A stretch of 64,000 nucleotides of DNA from Laetiporus sulphureus 93-53 (taxonomy: Eukaryota; Basidiomycota; Agaricomycetes; Polyporales; Laetiporaceae). This document shows, in pieces, positions 11,726 to 20,720 of this stretch. Position 1 is the first letter of the stretch. Each line of letters starts with the position of its first letter. The DNA lies in NCBI RefSeq assembly GCF_001632365.1, contig NW_024468535.1, forward strand, positions 1 through 64,000, given 5' to 3'. The notes under the pieces are model-generated. The model searched no databases. It was not told where the DNA came from and saw nothing but the letters and a program-made list of their open reading frames with translations. A program made the position numbers and the translations under genes.

Positions 11726-12275
11726 GGCAAAGGGGGCCTTCTGCTGTTTGGATGGAGGGAGAGACATCCAGCCAGTTGTTGAGGGTGAGAAATAAATCGG
11801 CTGTGCTCAGTTCGAAACATGTCGACCACGTGAAACTAAAAGGCAAATATATCACATGAGCGCGTTGTGAGGAAGAGGCCTACGAGGAATAGAAGTAGAT
11901 GCACCTTGTACAAATTAATGAAGGAAGCTGATCCAGGAACGCGCCACCACTACGCGGCTGTTGATGCAAATACGCCCAAATGCGTCCTTGATGGAGGAGG
12001 CGAAAGAGAAACCACGGTGGCCCGACGACACGTTTTGAGATCAGCCACTTCAGGGCAGGCTGGCTGTGACGTTCGCAGCTACTTTTTCGGTAGGAGGTGG
12101 CGTCACACGAGCTAGAGCGTCACGTGCAGGGAATAGACATGTTTGAAGATCTCTGAATTTCCGGTAAGACGAGCGCTGCTCTACACATGGATTTTCAGGC
12201 CTCTATTTATACGTAGAACCTGTAGGTAAATTTAAAGGGGTTCAAAGGAGCGTAGGGGGGCAAAACGAGTGAAAC
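11726..12275. other. Upstream region of the kinase gene, no recognised gene
   Basis: The frame 11637-11855 on the minus strand runs across the proposed first intron and does not join the kinase frame in phase, so it is not called. At 12045-12071 CACTTCAGGGCAGGCTG and TGTGACG resemble the inverted-repeat core of the element that starts 240 bases further right. This may be a relic of another copy or chance. Confidence 0.4.
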
Positions 12276-12283
12276 AGTTGAGT
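12276..12283. repeat. Candidate 8-bp target-site duplication, left copy
   Basis: AGTTGAGT at 12276-12283 is repeated exactly at 15125-15132, immediately outside the inverted-repeat element. Eight bases is the size expected for hAT-superfamily insertion. With only one pair available it could be coincidental. Confidence 0.45.
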
Positions 12284-12330
12284 AAAGAGTGGGGTGTGAC
12301 TCAAAAAAGAAATAGCTCAGCCACAAGTGT

Positions 12331-12460
12331 GTGGGCGCACTGGCGCTGAGTCACGGGATGTAGATGCCCACTTTAGGGCAGGCTGTCACTGACGCAGGGG
12401 ATATAGACGTACTGTGGCACTTATGTTTTCTTCTTTTCTTACTTTTATCTTCTCGCCTCC
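12331..12460 (+). repeat. Left terminal inverted repeat
   Basis: Reading rightwards: GTGGGCGCACTGGCGCTGAG, TCACGGGATGTAGATG, TTTAGGGCAGGCTG, CACTGACGCAGGGGATATAG, ACGTACTG, ending near CTTCTCGCC. The reverse complement of 15004-15122 matches this order with roughly 80 percent identity by eye. Inside the repeat a unit of about 44 bases, GGGCAGGCTG...CACTGA...GGGATATAGACG, occurs about twice. Confidence 0.75.
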
Positions 12461-12781
12461 CCCCCGGCAACGCCGCTTTTGTGGTTTCGCTCAGTGCTCG
12501 CTGGATCTATAATTTCCTTGCTTTTCGGTGCACAATAGTTGCGGCCTCGCAAACTGATAGATCTACCGTTGTTTTCTCCCCAGGTCTGTCTGGCTCTCCA
12601 TTGTGCTACCGCGTTGAGTCTTCGCTATTTCTGTCGCAACTTTGGTTATCGAATTCACTGCAGCACGAACATACGGTTTCAAGTAAGTGTTTATACACCG
12701 CTGACATCCATTGGATGGCTCACTCCCGCAGCGACTTCCTATCCCATAAAACGGTCCCCGTCCGTTCAGAATGAGAGTCTC

Positions 12782-13963
12782 ATGGCGTACACCGTCGCTC
12801 ACGCTCAATGGAAGCTTCGACAAGATTATGCCAAGCCTGATTTTTTCAGACACTTCACTCTAGCCGTTTTGCGTGAGTTGTGCAATTCTCGCCAATTATA
12901 TGTCGCTCCGACCGGACGGAGGGGTCAAAAGGCTGCAAAGAACCGAGTTCTGAAGGAGGATTATATCCGCACTCTTCTCGACAACGTAAGTCGTCGTTCT
13001 TTTTCTTGAGTATCGCGCTGAATAGGAGCCAGCGGGCAGCTTTTAGTGTGCCTGCCGTGAGCCCTTCCAGCGAAGCTAACAAGGCATCTCCTCAGCCAGT
13101 CGAAACTCACGTTGCGGAGGCTGGACCTCACATCAAGAGGCGGAGGGCAGCGGATGATTTACTTCCCGAGGTTTCTAAACGGGCTCGCTTGGAGTCTTGC
13201 TCAAAGTCTTCAGACACTTCTGCTTTGGCTCCAGAGGGATCAACGTTGTCTGCACAGAATGCGCCCATCTCAACATCAGTGAGACCATTCACATATAGCA
13301 ACTCGACACCCGCTAACGTTTGCACTAGGAAAGCACACCTGTAGAGGAAGAGACGATCTCACCCATTCAAAGGAAACGTCCCTTGGCTGATAACACCGCG
13401 GATGACCCAGTGAAGCGACCTCATCTCGAAGCTGATCTCGTCGTGCAAGATACCCATCATAGATATGAGGAAGATTTGAACACGATGTTCGAGGTAGCAT
13501 TGACGATTGCCCCCCCCAGCGTAGCAACATTTCTTGTTCAAGATCGAGTAGAAGTGGCGATGCCGCCTGCAGGTCCAACGACATTCGAAGCTAAGGCTAA
13601 TGGAAAGAATAGATCTCATCCTTCTCGGGAGGTACGAATCAGGCTGTTTGACCGAGCGAAAGACTGGAATCCGATCAAGGAGGTGTCAATCCATTGTTTG
13701 CCAGACGGAAATTTGGATTTGCGTTCGCTTAGCGCAAAATTGGGAGTCTATGAATGTTGTCAGGTTAGTGTAACATGTCCTCTATTTATTGAGAAGACTG
13801 AATGTGAACGAATGCATAGGTGATCGATCCAAGCAACTTCAAACCTTTTTTTAACTATTCAGAAGGACTACTGGGACGTGATGACATTGACGAATTGATG
13901 AAGGATGAGTACTTGTGCGTGATAGGTATCGTCTCAATTATCATCACTAAAGAAGCCCACTGA
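12782..13963 (+). CDS. Element-borne protein of unknown family with SAP-like N-terminus
   Basis: Exons 12782-12985, 13033-13278, 13329-13763 and 13820-13963 all join in phase 0, giving 342 residues. I do not recognise the family. Residues 25-68 (FTLAVLRELCNSRQLYVAPT, GRRGQKAAKNRVLKEDYIR) resemble a SAP-type helix-extended-helix DNA-binding motif: a short helix, a glycine-rich turn and a second helix. The middle is serine/proline-rich with basic clusters that look like nuclear localisation signals (HIKRRRAAD, QRKRPLAD). The last third (RLFDRAKDWNPIKEVSIH, LDLRSLSAKLGVYE, VIDPSNFKPFFNYSEGLLG, DELMKDEYLCVIG) looks like a compact folded domain. Phase-consistent splicing argues for a real gene. 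It lies entirely between the inverted repeats. Confidence 0.6.
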
Positions 13964-14472
13964 AGGGAACTGCTTAGCCACCAAATCACATATGAAGCAG
14001 AGAGGGTAGATTTTTAGCACCGAAAGGATCAGTCCAAGCAAGCAGCTCATGATGAATATTGTACTAGCCTGTCGGGTCAATTATCGTCTACTAAGGAGGA
14101 CCAAACTTGTTTGCACGCCGTTCATCTCCATGAGCATGACTGTCCCTATCGAATGAACGGTGGCATCTGAGAGAGAAGCCAGGATCTGCGAACCTAAGCG
14201 GTGGATCGACGAGATCTGCAGGTACGATGTCGCTTCCGTATCAAAGCCGGTAGTAATCATGCTTAGAAGTTCGTATGGTAACGTCGGGTGCTCATATTGA
14301 ATGATGCAGCATGCTTTCGCATTTCCTTCGATATTCGTGTAGCTGCCGAACTGAAGGCCCATCCAGTTGCGTAGATGCACCCACTGCTATTTTTTATGTG
14401 TTGAACTCATCGCAATTGCGTCCTTTACTCGTTCCCAAGCGAACAATGAAGTGCTTGATTCTGGTTATAATA
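13964..14472. other. Interior of the element between the two convergent genes
   Basis: A minus-strand frame at 14081-14380 (LQFGSYTNIEGNAKACC and onward) is open for about 100 residues. It could be a 3' exon of the RPA-like gene, but I found no in-phase splice that joins the two. No known domain was recognised. Confidence 0.35.
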
Positions 14473-14934
14473 CTAATAAAATACACGCGCTAACAGACAA
14501 TCGACAAAATGTAATATCAAGCTGTTACCTTCCACAACAATGTGAAATGTTCTTTCCATGCCCAATCGTTGCTGCTGAAATACGCAGTATCGAGCTGATG
14601 ACTGCAGTGGCGAATGTAGGCAAGCTTCATGCCATCTGAACCGCTCGATGACCGCAACCGAGTGTTTCCCAACTTGCCCAGTCTCAATGAACTCGTTCAA
14701 CAGTGTTGCGATCATCGATTGCAAGAAATGTTGCCCGTCCGACATGATCACGCAGTAGCGATCCATCGTCGCCGCCGCCTCTGAGGCCAGCGCAACCTTT
14801 TTGAACGCGAGAAACTGCACGGTTGGCTGCGACTCGAGCACGTCAGCGGGGACACTGTTCGTGTCTCCAAGACGCTTGACGATGCCTGCGGTGAGTTGGA
14901 AAGACATCGTTTGTGGAGGCCTGAACTCAGACAT
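14473..14934 (-). CDS. Replication protein A subunit 1 N-terminal (RPA70N OB-fold) domain protein, captured copy
   Basis: Residues 10-100 read as the N-terminal OB fold of the large subunit of replication protein A: SFQLTAGIVKRLGDTNS, PTVQFLAFKKV, MDRYCVIMSDGQHFLQSMIA, TLLNEF and QVGKHSVAVIERF. In authentic RPA1 this domain recruits checkpoint and repair proteins; the single-strand-DNA-binding folds lie downstream and are absent here. Two starts are possible, 14934 (MSEFRPPQ) and 14907 (MSFQL, like native RPA1). After the domain the match ends. The frame stops at 14473, or may splice at about 14537 to stop near 14386. The intact reading frame through the domain suggests recent capture or selection. 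It reads inward from the right inverted repeat. Confidence 0.72.
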   Translation of the reverse strand: MSEFRPPQTMSFQLTAGIVKRLGDTNSVPADVLESQPTVQFLAFKKVALASEAAATMDRYCVIMSDGQHFLQSMIATLLNEFIETGQVGKHSVAVIERFRWHEACLHSPLQSSARYCVFQQQRLGMERTFHIVVEGNSLILHFVDCLLARVFY

Positions 14935-15003
14935 GGGCGCTTCAGGCTGACGGCGAAATTGGCTAGCGGGAGACTTCAGTAATGTTTTCTAATCTACCTA
15001 CAA

Positions 15004-15122
15004 GGAAGGGGCGAGAAGATGAAAGGGGGAGCGGAAGCGCCCCAGTGCGTCTATATCCCCGTGCCTCAGTGCCAGCCTGCCCTACAGTGGCGTCTAAATC
15101 CCATGACTCAGAAGTGGCCCAC
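15004..15122 (-). repeat. Right terminal inverted repeat
   Basis: Minus-strand reading gives AGTGGGCCACTTCTGAGTCA, TGGGATTTAGACGCCACTG, TAGGGCAGGCTGGCACTGAG, GCACGGGGATATAGACGCAC, then CTTTCATCTTCTCGCC. This pairs with 12331-12460 in the same order. The internal period of about 44 bases (GGGATtTAGACGcCACTG versus GGGATaTAGACGCACTGG) is clearer here than on the left. Confidence 0.75.
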
Positions 15123-15124
15123 TG

Positions 15125-15132
15125 AGTTGAGT
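15125..15132. repeat. Candidate 8-bp target-site duplication, right copy
   Basis: AGTTGAGT here matches 12276-12283 exactly and abuts the CAGTGGG terminus of the right inverted repeat. Confidence 0.45.
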
Positions 15133-15668
15133 CGCTCGGCAGGCCGATTCATCCCCTGTACTGTTCTATGAGAACTGAAGTTTTATATATGCGAGGATTA
15201 GAAAACCATCCTAGATGTTGACCAGGCACCATATTAACTATTTGCATGAATGTTGGCTCTGTCCGCATTCTGCAAATAAAACATGTTACTGAAGCAAATG
15301 TTGTGCATAATTTGCGTTCGCACGGCATACCGGCACATATTTACAATTCGCAATTGTGCCTGGCCTGACCTTAAATGTGGTATGCAATATTCTAAGTTTG
15401 ATCACACTGCCTTTTCCCAATTTATGGTTTATCATTTAGATGAGCCGAATACTCAGGCACAGATTCCGGCTTTAGCATTGTATATGTCACAATTGAAGAC
15501 CTCACGGCATAGGTCACACTCTCACGCCACATTTACACAGCATTTGCCGTGGGGACCAACGGTATCATGCCTGCGGTGTTATGTGCCGCATGATTCATGG
15601 AAGGTGCAAAATGAGTCATTGGTAAGATTCTATTTCTCGTCGCCCGTAGATCACGCTCAGTCTCATCG
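15133..15668. other. Spacer, no recognised gene
   Basis: A plus-strand frame from 15283 is open, but its text is not protein-like until it overlaps the F-box-like remnant in another frame. No repeat or RNA gene was recognised. Confidence 0.4.
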
Positions 15669-16235
15669 AGAACGCAGACGTTCATTCGGCCTCTTCTTCC
15701 AGAGGATTGGTCTAGATTTGATCTCCACGCAAAACGGATTCAACTTCTCTATCTGGTGGACACCGCGCTTGGTGGTGCTGACTCCAGTAAGAATACCGTG
15801 TGCAAAGTGCTTGCGCTCCGATTGGCCACATTATCCGTTACGCCGTTCTCCAATATGCTCAGCCTCAATCTCTCTTGCGAGGGCTGGAACTTCAAATACG
15901 TACCGCTCTTCCTTGGCCCCAATCTCACCATGTTGAGGATATTTCCGCGTCCGACATGTAGTGAAGAATCTGTAACTTCGTTCTTTGCCAACATTCCTCA
16001 AATTTCCCCGCAACTATCTCTGCTGATGTTACGTGGCACTGTTCGATGGTCTGCTTCACTGTCGCACGCCTTGGGGAGCTTACGGTGTCTTGAGTCATTA
16101 TGCGTAGACGTGTCACAAGACTCCATGATAGGCTATCTCCTGCTCGGACTCTGCCACCTTCCTTCGTTAAGGGATCTTACCGTATTCTACCTATGCGACG
16201 ACCCCAGAACGTTGGAAGGGAATGGGAGGAAGTAG
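15669..16235 (+). pseudogene. F-box/leucine-rich-type protein remnant
   Basis: One frame reads FIRPLLPEDWSRFDLHAKRI, then LSLNLSCEGWNFKYVPLFLG, PQLSLLMLRG, LRCLESLCVD and LPSLRDLTVFYLC. This pattern of spaced leucines and tryptophans is typical of the C-terminal region of agaricomycete F-box proteins, which act as substrate adaptors in SCF ubiquitin ligases. The N-terminal F-box itself and the usual 300 or more downstream residues are not found, so this is called a fragment. A 5' exon joined by an AG at about 15677 cannot be excluded. Confidence 0.45.
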
Positions 16236-16870
16236 GCCGTTGGGTTGGGACGCTCGTCGAGGTTCGCAGACAGGAGAGAGAGCGGCTCACTGGCAGGTCT
16301 CCAGATGGCGCGTCCGGAAATACAAGGTCTGTGGTAACTCTTCCACTGCGCAGGATCGTTTTCTTGTTCTGACTGCGCCGCAGGCTGCTGTCGACATGCT
16401 AACATGGTGAGGCAGCTGCGTCGCACGTGGTTCCCAAAGGGTGGATTACACAGGTAACCTTGTCTCGGCATGCGTTTACTCAGCATTGGGTTATATTAGC
16501 ACAGGTCAGGTTCGGCGAGGATTGATTGGCCGTGAGGACCTCGCCAGGTGGCTGCGGAGAGTCCGGACCCTCGGTGCAGCCTTGTCCTGGTTGCTAACTA
16601 TGAATAGCGTAGGACGCCGGTAGCGATGCTCTATTCAACTTCTAGACATGATTGCAGGTGTATATTTTAAACAACTTTGAAGCGCCCAATAGGTGTGCAT
16701 GCGAACTGCCAGTGAAAGTGTATAATGTCAAAGCTACCACCTGCGAAGGCGAATGCCCAGTTTCCGCGGTTTCCATGTTTACAGGTCGTCCGAGGTGTCG
16801 TGCCTGCTTCTTGCTGCAGGGCTGCACTGAGTCCAGAGCCATTGGCAGCACGACGGCAGAAGATCTTCTT
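16236..16870. other. Spacer left of the duplication, nothing recognised
   Basis: No coding family or repeat recognised up to the left breakpoint of the tandem duplication at about 16871. Confidence 0.4.
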
Positions 16871-18149
16871 TCTGTGTCGCTTGCTTCTATATCACCAGGG
16901 AGCACATTGCTGAGGACCTGGGAATAGATGGGCGGCAACTGCCGACTGGCAGGTGAATGGCGCTGATGCACATTCAGTCACAATCATCTCATTCCGAGCG
17001 TTACTGTCGCAACTTTCTCCGTCTCGGAGTGATCGATGCATCAGAATTAACGCGGTTGAGTTCCGAACCAATTTAAGCTGTTAATAGTACAGACACGACA
17101 GACAATGTCGGGATGCAAATATAGACATGTGTACAATGATTCTATAACATCATATTGTCTATGAGGCGGAAAAGGACATTAAAAGGGCTGACATGACGGT
17201 ATAGAGTAAGTCGAAGAGTGTCGAAGTCGAAAGGCAGTCCCATCCGCTCGAGCTTCTGCTTGACTGAATCCTCGTTAGGACAAACAGCTTCCACGAAGGC
17301 GACGAATGAGATGTGAAACCCAATGTAACTCAGATAGTCAGAGGATTTTCAGGGCAGGAGATCAAGAGAACGAGCATACGTCGTGCAGCTTAATGAAAAG
17401 ACCATCACGTTACAGATCACTGATAAGACGAGGTGGGGCCTAAAAGGAGCATGATCTGACTCAGGTGAATAGGAACGTGCATTGGATTTGCATGCCCGAC
17501 AGTATTCAGCACTGAGCTGTATCCTGCGCAGGCGAAGCCTTGTAAGAACAGTTGTTTGTGTGAAGCTGCAAACGAGTCCGCGTACTTGATACTGCCACTA
17601 TCTTTTCCCCAACGACGGCCGGGCCGTAAGTTATTGAAGAGACTTGTCCAAGGCACATTCGTTCAGGACAGTCTGGCAGAATTCTTCACAATGGCCATCG
17701 TAGCAGGCAACCATCCGTCTAAGAAACGACATGAAGAGCAAAAAAGAATACATAAACTCAGCACCAAGCTCTTGTAGATACTGTGCAGTGATGGAAGACA
17801 ATCGTCAGTTGATGCCTTTCCCATATTCGAAAAGGAATTGCTCACCAAACGAGAGACAAAACACCATCTATGATAGACACGAGTAGCTTGCAGTAAATAT
17901 GCCCAGACCGTTAAAAGCAGACTATTTGTATGGGGAAAGGAATTGGACAAAGACCCATGATTATCGTGCGATATGAGGCTATGTATGTACGTAGCTGTTA
18001 CACATGGATGCAGGCGACCATCGCGAATGCGCGGAATCATAACAGGATGTGAAATGCAGGACAATGATAGACACACAGGAGTGATGAAAGATGAAAGAGT
18101 AAGCGCGGATAGAACACAGCAATGAAGCAGAACACCAACGAAGGAATGT

Positions 18150-20720
18150 CTATGATAGCAGGCCGAGTAACTTGTCGCTGTCCATCGACTTGCTCGCAAG
18201 CCGCGTCCGCCGTTCCTCGTCTTTGTCGAGCCCGGCACCCTTCATCATGATCGCCATGAGGTTGAATGCCTTTGGCGCATCGATCGCTATGTCGTCAAGG
18301 ATCTCCGCAGCGGGAGCAAAGCCGTCCTCGAAGGCCTGCGGCGAGCACAAGTTCTTTGACAGAGCACGCGAGAAGAAATCCGCAACAAGCTGCGCGTCTG
18401 CCTCCTTCGATTCGAGAGCTCAGGAGACAAGTTTGTCGACGAGACGGAATCTGTGCTCTGACGGGAGTTTGGTGAAGTACACCTTGGCTTCATTCAAGTC
18501 GCGGATGCTGAACCTTCGAGTCCTCCTTCACCCGTGTCTTGGCCTCTGCCTCGCTCATCGACGATACGTTTTCCTCTCCTCTCTCCTTGTCAGAACCGCC
18601 AGCCTCTGATTCAGCAGGCGTCGCTGTGGACTTCGTTTCGTCGGCCAGCGGTTTCGACCGTGGAAGGAGTTGCAGTTTCCTGCGTTGCGGTGCCGGCTCT
18701 GGCACACCACCCGGACCAAGGTCAATGCTCGACTTTCGGCTCGGTGGTCGGCTCAATTCCGACGAGACAGTCTCGTTCGCGAGCTCAGGATTCTCCATCA
18801 GCTTCGAGAACATGTTCAACGAGCTAGCGCGCGATATGGTGCTTTCTCGGCTCTTACTCTTGTCTCTCTGGAAGATGCTGCTAGGGCCGAGCACCATAGA
18901 CGATGGCGTCTTGCTAATCTTACCGAAGTGCGAGAGATCTCCGCCTTTGTTGGACTGCTTCTGCGTGCCGGCAACCGACCCGCCGTCGAGACCAACCTGC
19001 GGGTGATCGCGCTCATCCCCGCGACGGGATTCACTTCTCGACGTGCTGTGCGCGGTGCTGCACTGAGCTTCCCGCTCCTTCTCTTTCGCGGCCTGTAAAA
19101 CGTCGTTCATCAATGCAATCTTGACTCGGGCATAATGAAACCCTACCAGTTCATGAATGGCAGCGAAGCGGCTCGGTGGTCGGCTCGACTTCGACGATAC
19201 AGCCTCGTTCGCAAGCTCAGGGTTCTCCATCAGCTTCGAGAACATATTCGATGAACTAGCGCGCGATATGGTGCTTTCGCCGCTCTTGCTCTTGTCCTTC
19301 TGGAAGATGCTGCTAGGACCGAGCACCATAGAGGACGGTGGCTTGATAATCTTACCGAAGTGCGAGAGGTCTCCAGCTTTGTTGGACTGCTTCTGCGTAC
19401 CGGCAGCCGACGAGCGGTCGAGACCAACCCGCGGGTGCTCGCGCTCAACACGGAGACGGCATCCACCTCTCGACATGCTGTGCGTCGTGCTCCTCTGAGC
19501 GTCCCGCTCTGTTCCCTTCGCGGCCTGCGAAACATTGGTCATCAATGCAGCTTTGACTCAGACAGAATGAAACCTACCAGTCCATCAACGGCAGCGAAGC
19601 GGCTCGGTGGTCGGCTCGACTTCGACGATACAGTCTCAAAGTTCGCGAACTGATCCTCGATCAGCTTCGAGAGCATGTTCAACGAGCTAGCGCGCGATAT
19701 GGTGCTTTCGCCGCTCTTGCTCTTGTCCTTCTGGAAGATGCTGCTAGGACCGAGCACCATAGAGGACGGTGTCTTGCTAATCTTACCGAAGTGCGAGAGG
19801 TCTCCAGCTTTGTTGGACCGCTTCTGCGTAGCGGCAACCGACGAGCGGTCGAGACCAACCCGCGGGTCATCGCGCTCATCCCCGCGACGGGATTCATCTC
19901 TCGACATGCTTTGCGTGGTGCCGCACTGAGCTTCCCCCTCCTTCTCCTTCGCGGCCTGTAAAACGTCGTTCATCAATGCAGTCTTGACTCGGGCATAATG
20001 AAACCTACCAGTTCATGAACAGCAGCGATGGTTGTCGGAGCCGCAACCTGGTTGCGAGGCACCCAATTACGTGCACGCAACTCGATAACGTCCTGGGGAA
20101 CGCACGATGAGCACCATGTTCCGCGTAAAAATGGGTAATCACATACCTGCAACATAAACTGCATACGAGAATTCACGTTGGGGTTCTTGCAGAGCTCCTT
20201 CATGCGCGCGAAGTAGACATCCATACGCGCACGCGCCTTCGGTGTGTCCAGGAGCTTTCCAACGGTGGTCAAGAGCTTGCACAAACTCTCGACTTCTTCC
20301 TCCTCTGGGTTCTCGACGTTGGCGAGCAGCCTCTTCACACGCTCGTGCATGATATTGATACGCTCCGTGAGCATCTTAGATGCCGGCGTCTTGCTAACCT
20401 CACCGAACTGCGAGAGGTCTGCGGCTTTGTCGGACTGCTTCTGCGTACCGGCAACCGACCAGCCGTCAGGACCAACCTGCGGGTGCTCACGCTCGCCACC
20501 GCGACGGGATCCACCTCTTGACATGCTGTGCGACGTGCTCCGTTGAGCTTCCCGCTCTTTCTCCTTCGCGGCCTGTAAAACGTCGTTCACCAATGCAATC
20601 TTGACTGGGGCATAATGAAACCTACCAGTTCATGAACGGCAGCGATGGTTGTCGGAGCCGCACCCTGGTTACGAGGCACCCAATTGCGCGCACGCAACTC
20701 GTCAGCGTCCTGGGGAACGC
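18150..20720 (-). pseudogene. Degenerate duplicate of the eIF4G 3' portion
   Basis: Read on the minus strand, this region repeats the end of the MIF4G domain (VENPEEEEVESLCKLLTTVG, KNPNVNSRMQFMLQ), several copies of the serine-rich linker exon and the C-terminal MA3-like domain of the neighbouring eIF4G. Two lesions break the last domain. Five bases are missing at about 18511 relative to 22850-22856, shifting the frame after KEDSK. In addition, the codon corresponding to a serine in KLVSSALES is TGA near 18420. There is no start region: the copy begins inside the exon coding DVIELRARNW. It cannot make a normal eIF4G; a transcribed fragment is possible. Confidence 0.85.
18735..20640 (-). repeat. 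Amplified exon-intron module inside the pseudogene
   Basis: The module is the short intron with GACGTTTTACAG at its acceptor plus the exon AAKEKEREAQ...LSHFGKISKTP...SRPPSR. It occurs at about 20590, 19976, 19545 and 19115 (intron markers on the plus strand near 20578, 19962, 19540 and 19098). The inner three are spaced by 430 bases, with fusion points RPPSR-FAA(I/V). The copy at 20590 is instead fused to a second MIF4G fragment (MLTERINIMHERVKRLL). This indicates repeated unequal exchange. Confidence 0.8.

Larger units (their letters stand above)
12284..15124. mobile_element. TIR-flanked 2.8 kb element carrying an RPA1 N-terminal domain gene; hAT-like, non-autonomous
   Basis: Inverted repeats of about 120 bases (left 12331-12460, right 15004-15122) bracket two convergent genes. 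The outermost right bases read CAGTGGG on the minus strand, a hAT-like start, and an exact 8-base direct repeat (AGTTGAGT) flanks the unit. No transposase is visible inside, so the element would depend on proteins made elsewhere. The left terminus is degenerate (GAGTGGGG, three bases inside the repeat). Contents are an unrecognised plus-strand gene (12782-13963) and a minus-strand copy of the RPA1 N-terminal OB fold (14473-14934), which points to host-gene capture. Class assignment is an inference. Confidence 0.6.
16871..20720. repeat. Tandem segmental duplication, unit A (outer, degenerate)
   Basis: Unit A begins with TCTGTGTCGCTTGCT at 16871, and the same words restart at 20721, directly after the eIF4G-derived text GTCCTGGGGAACGC. 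It carries the eIF4G 3' end plus about 1.3 kb of downstream flank. The flank 17930-18180 is almost base-for-base equal to 22260-22520. Unit A is about 1 kb longer than unit B because an internal exon-intron module has multiplied. Its flank retains a minus-strand coding-like stretch near 17170-17330 (YIGFHISFVAFVEAV, VKQKLERMGLPFDFDTL) of an unidentified gene. Confidence 0.85.

Noticed and set aside
12284..15124. Interpretation of the RPA-carrying element as a Helitron
   Set aside because: Helitrons lack terminal inverted repeats and target duplications and encode a Rep-helicase. Here long inverted repeats are present and no helicase is visible.
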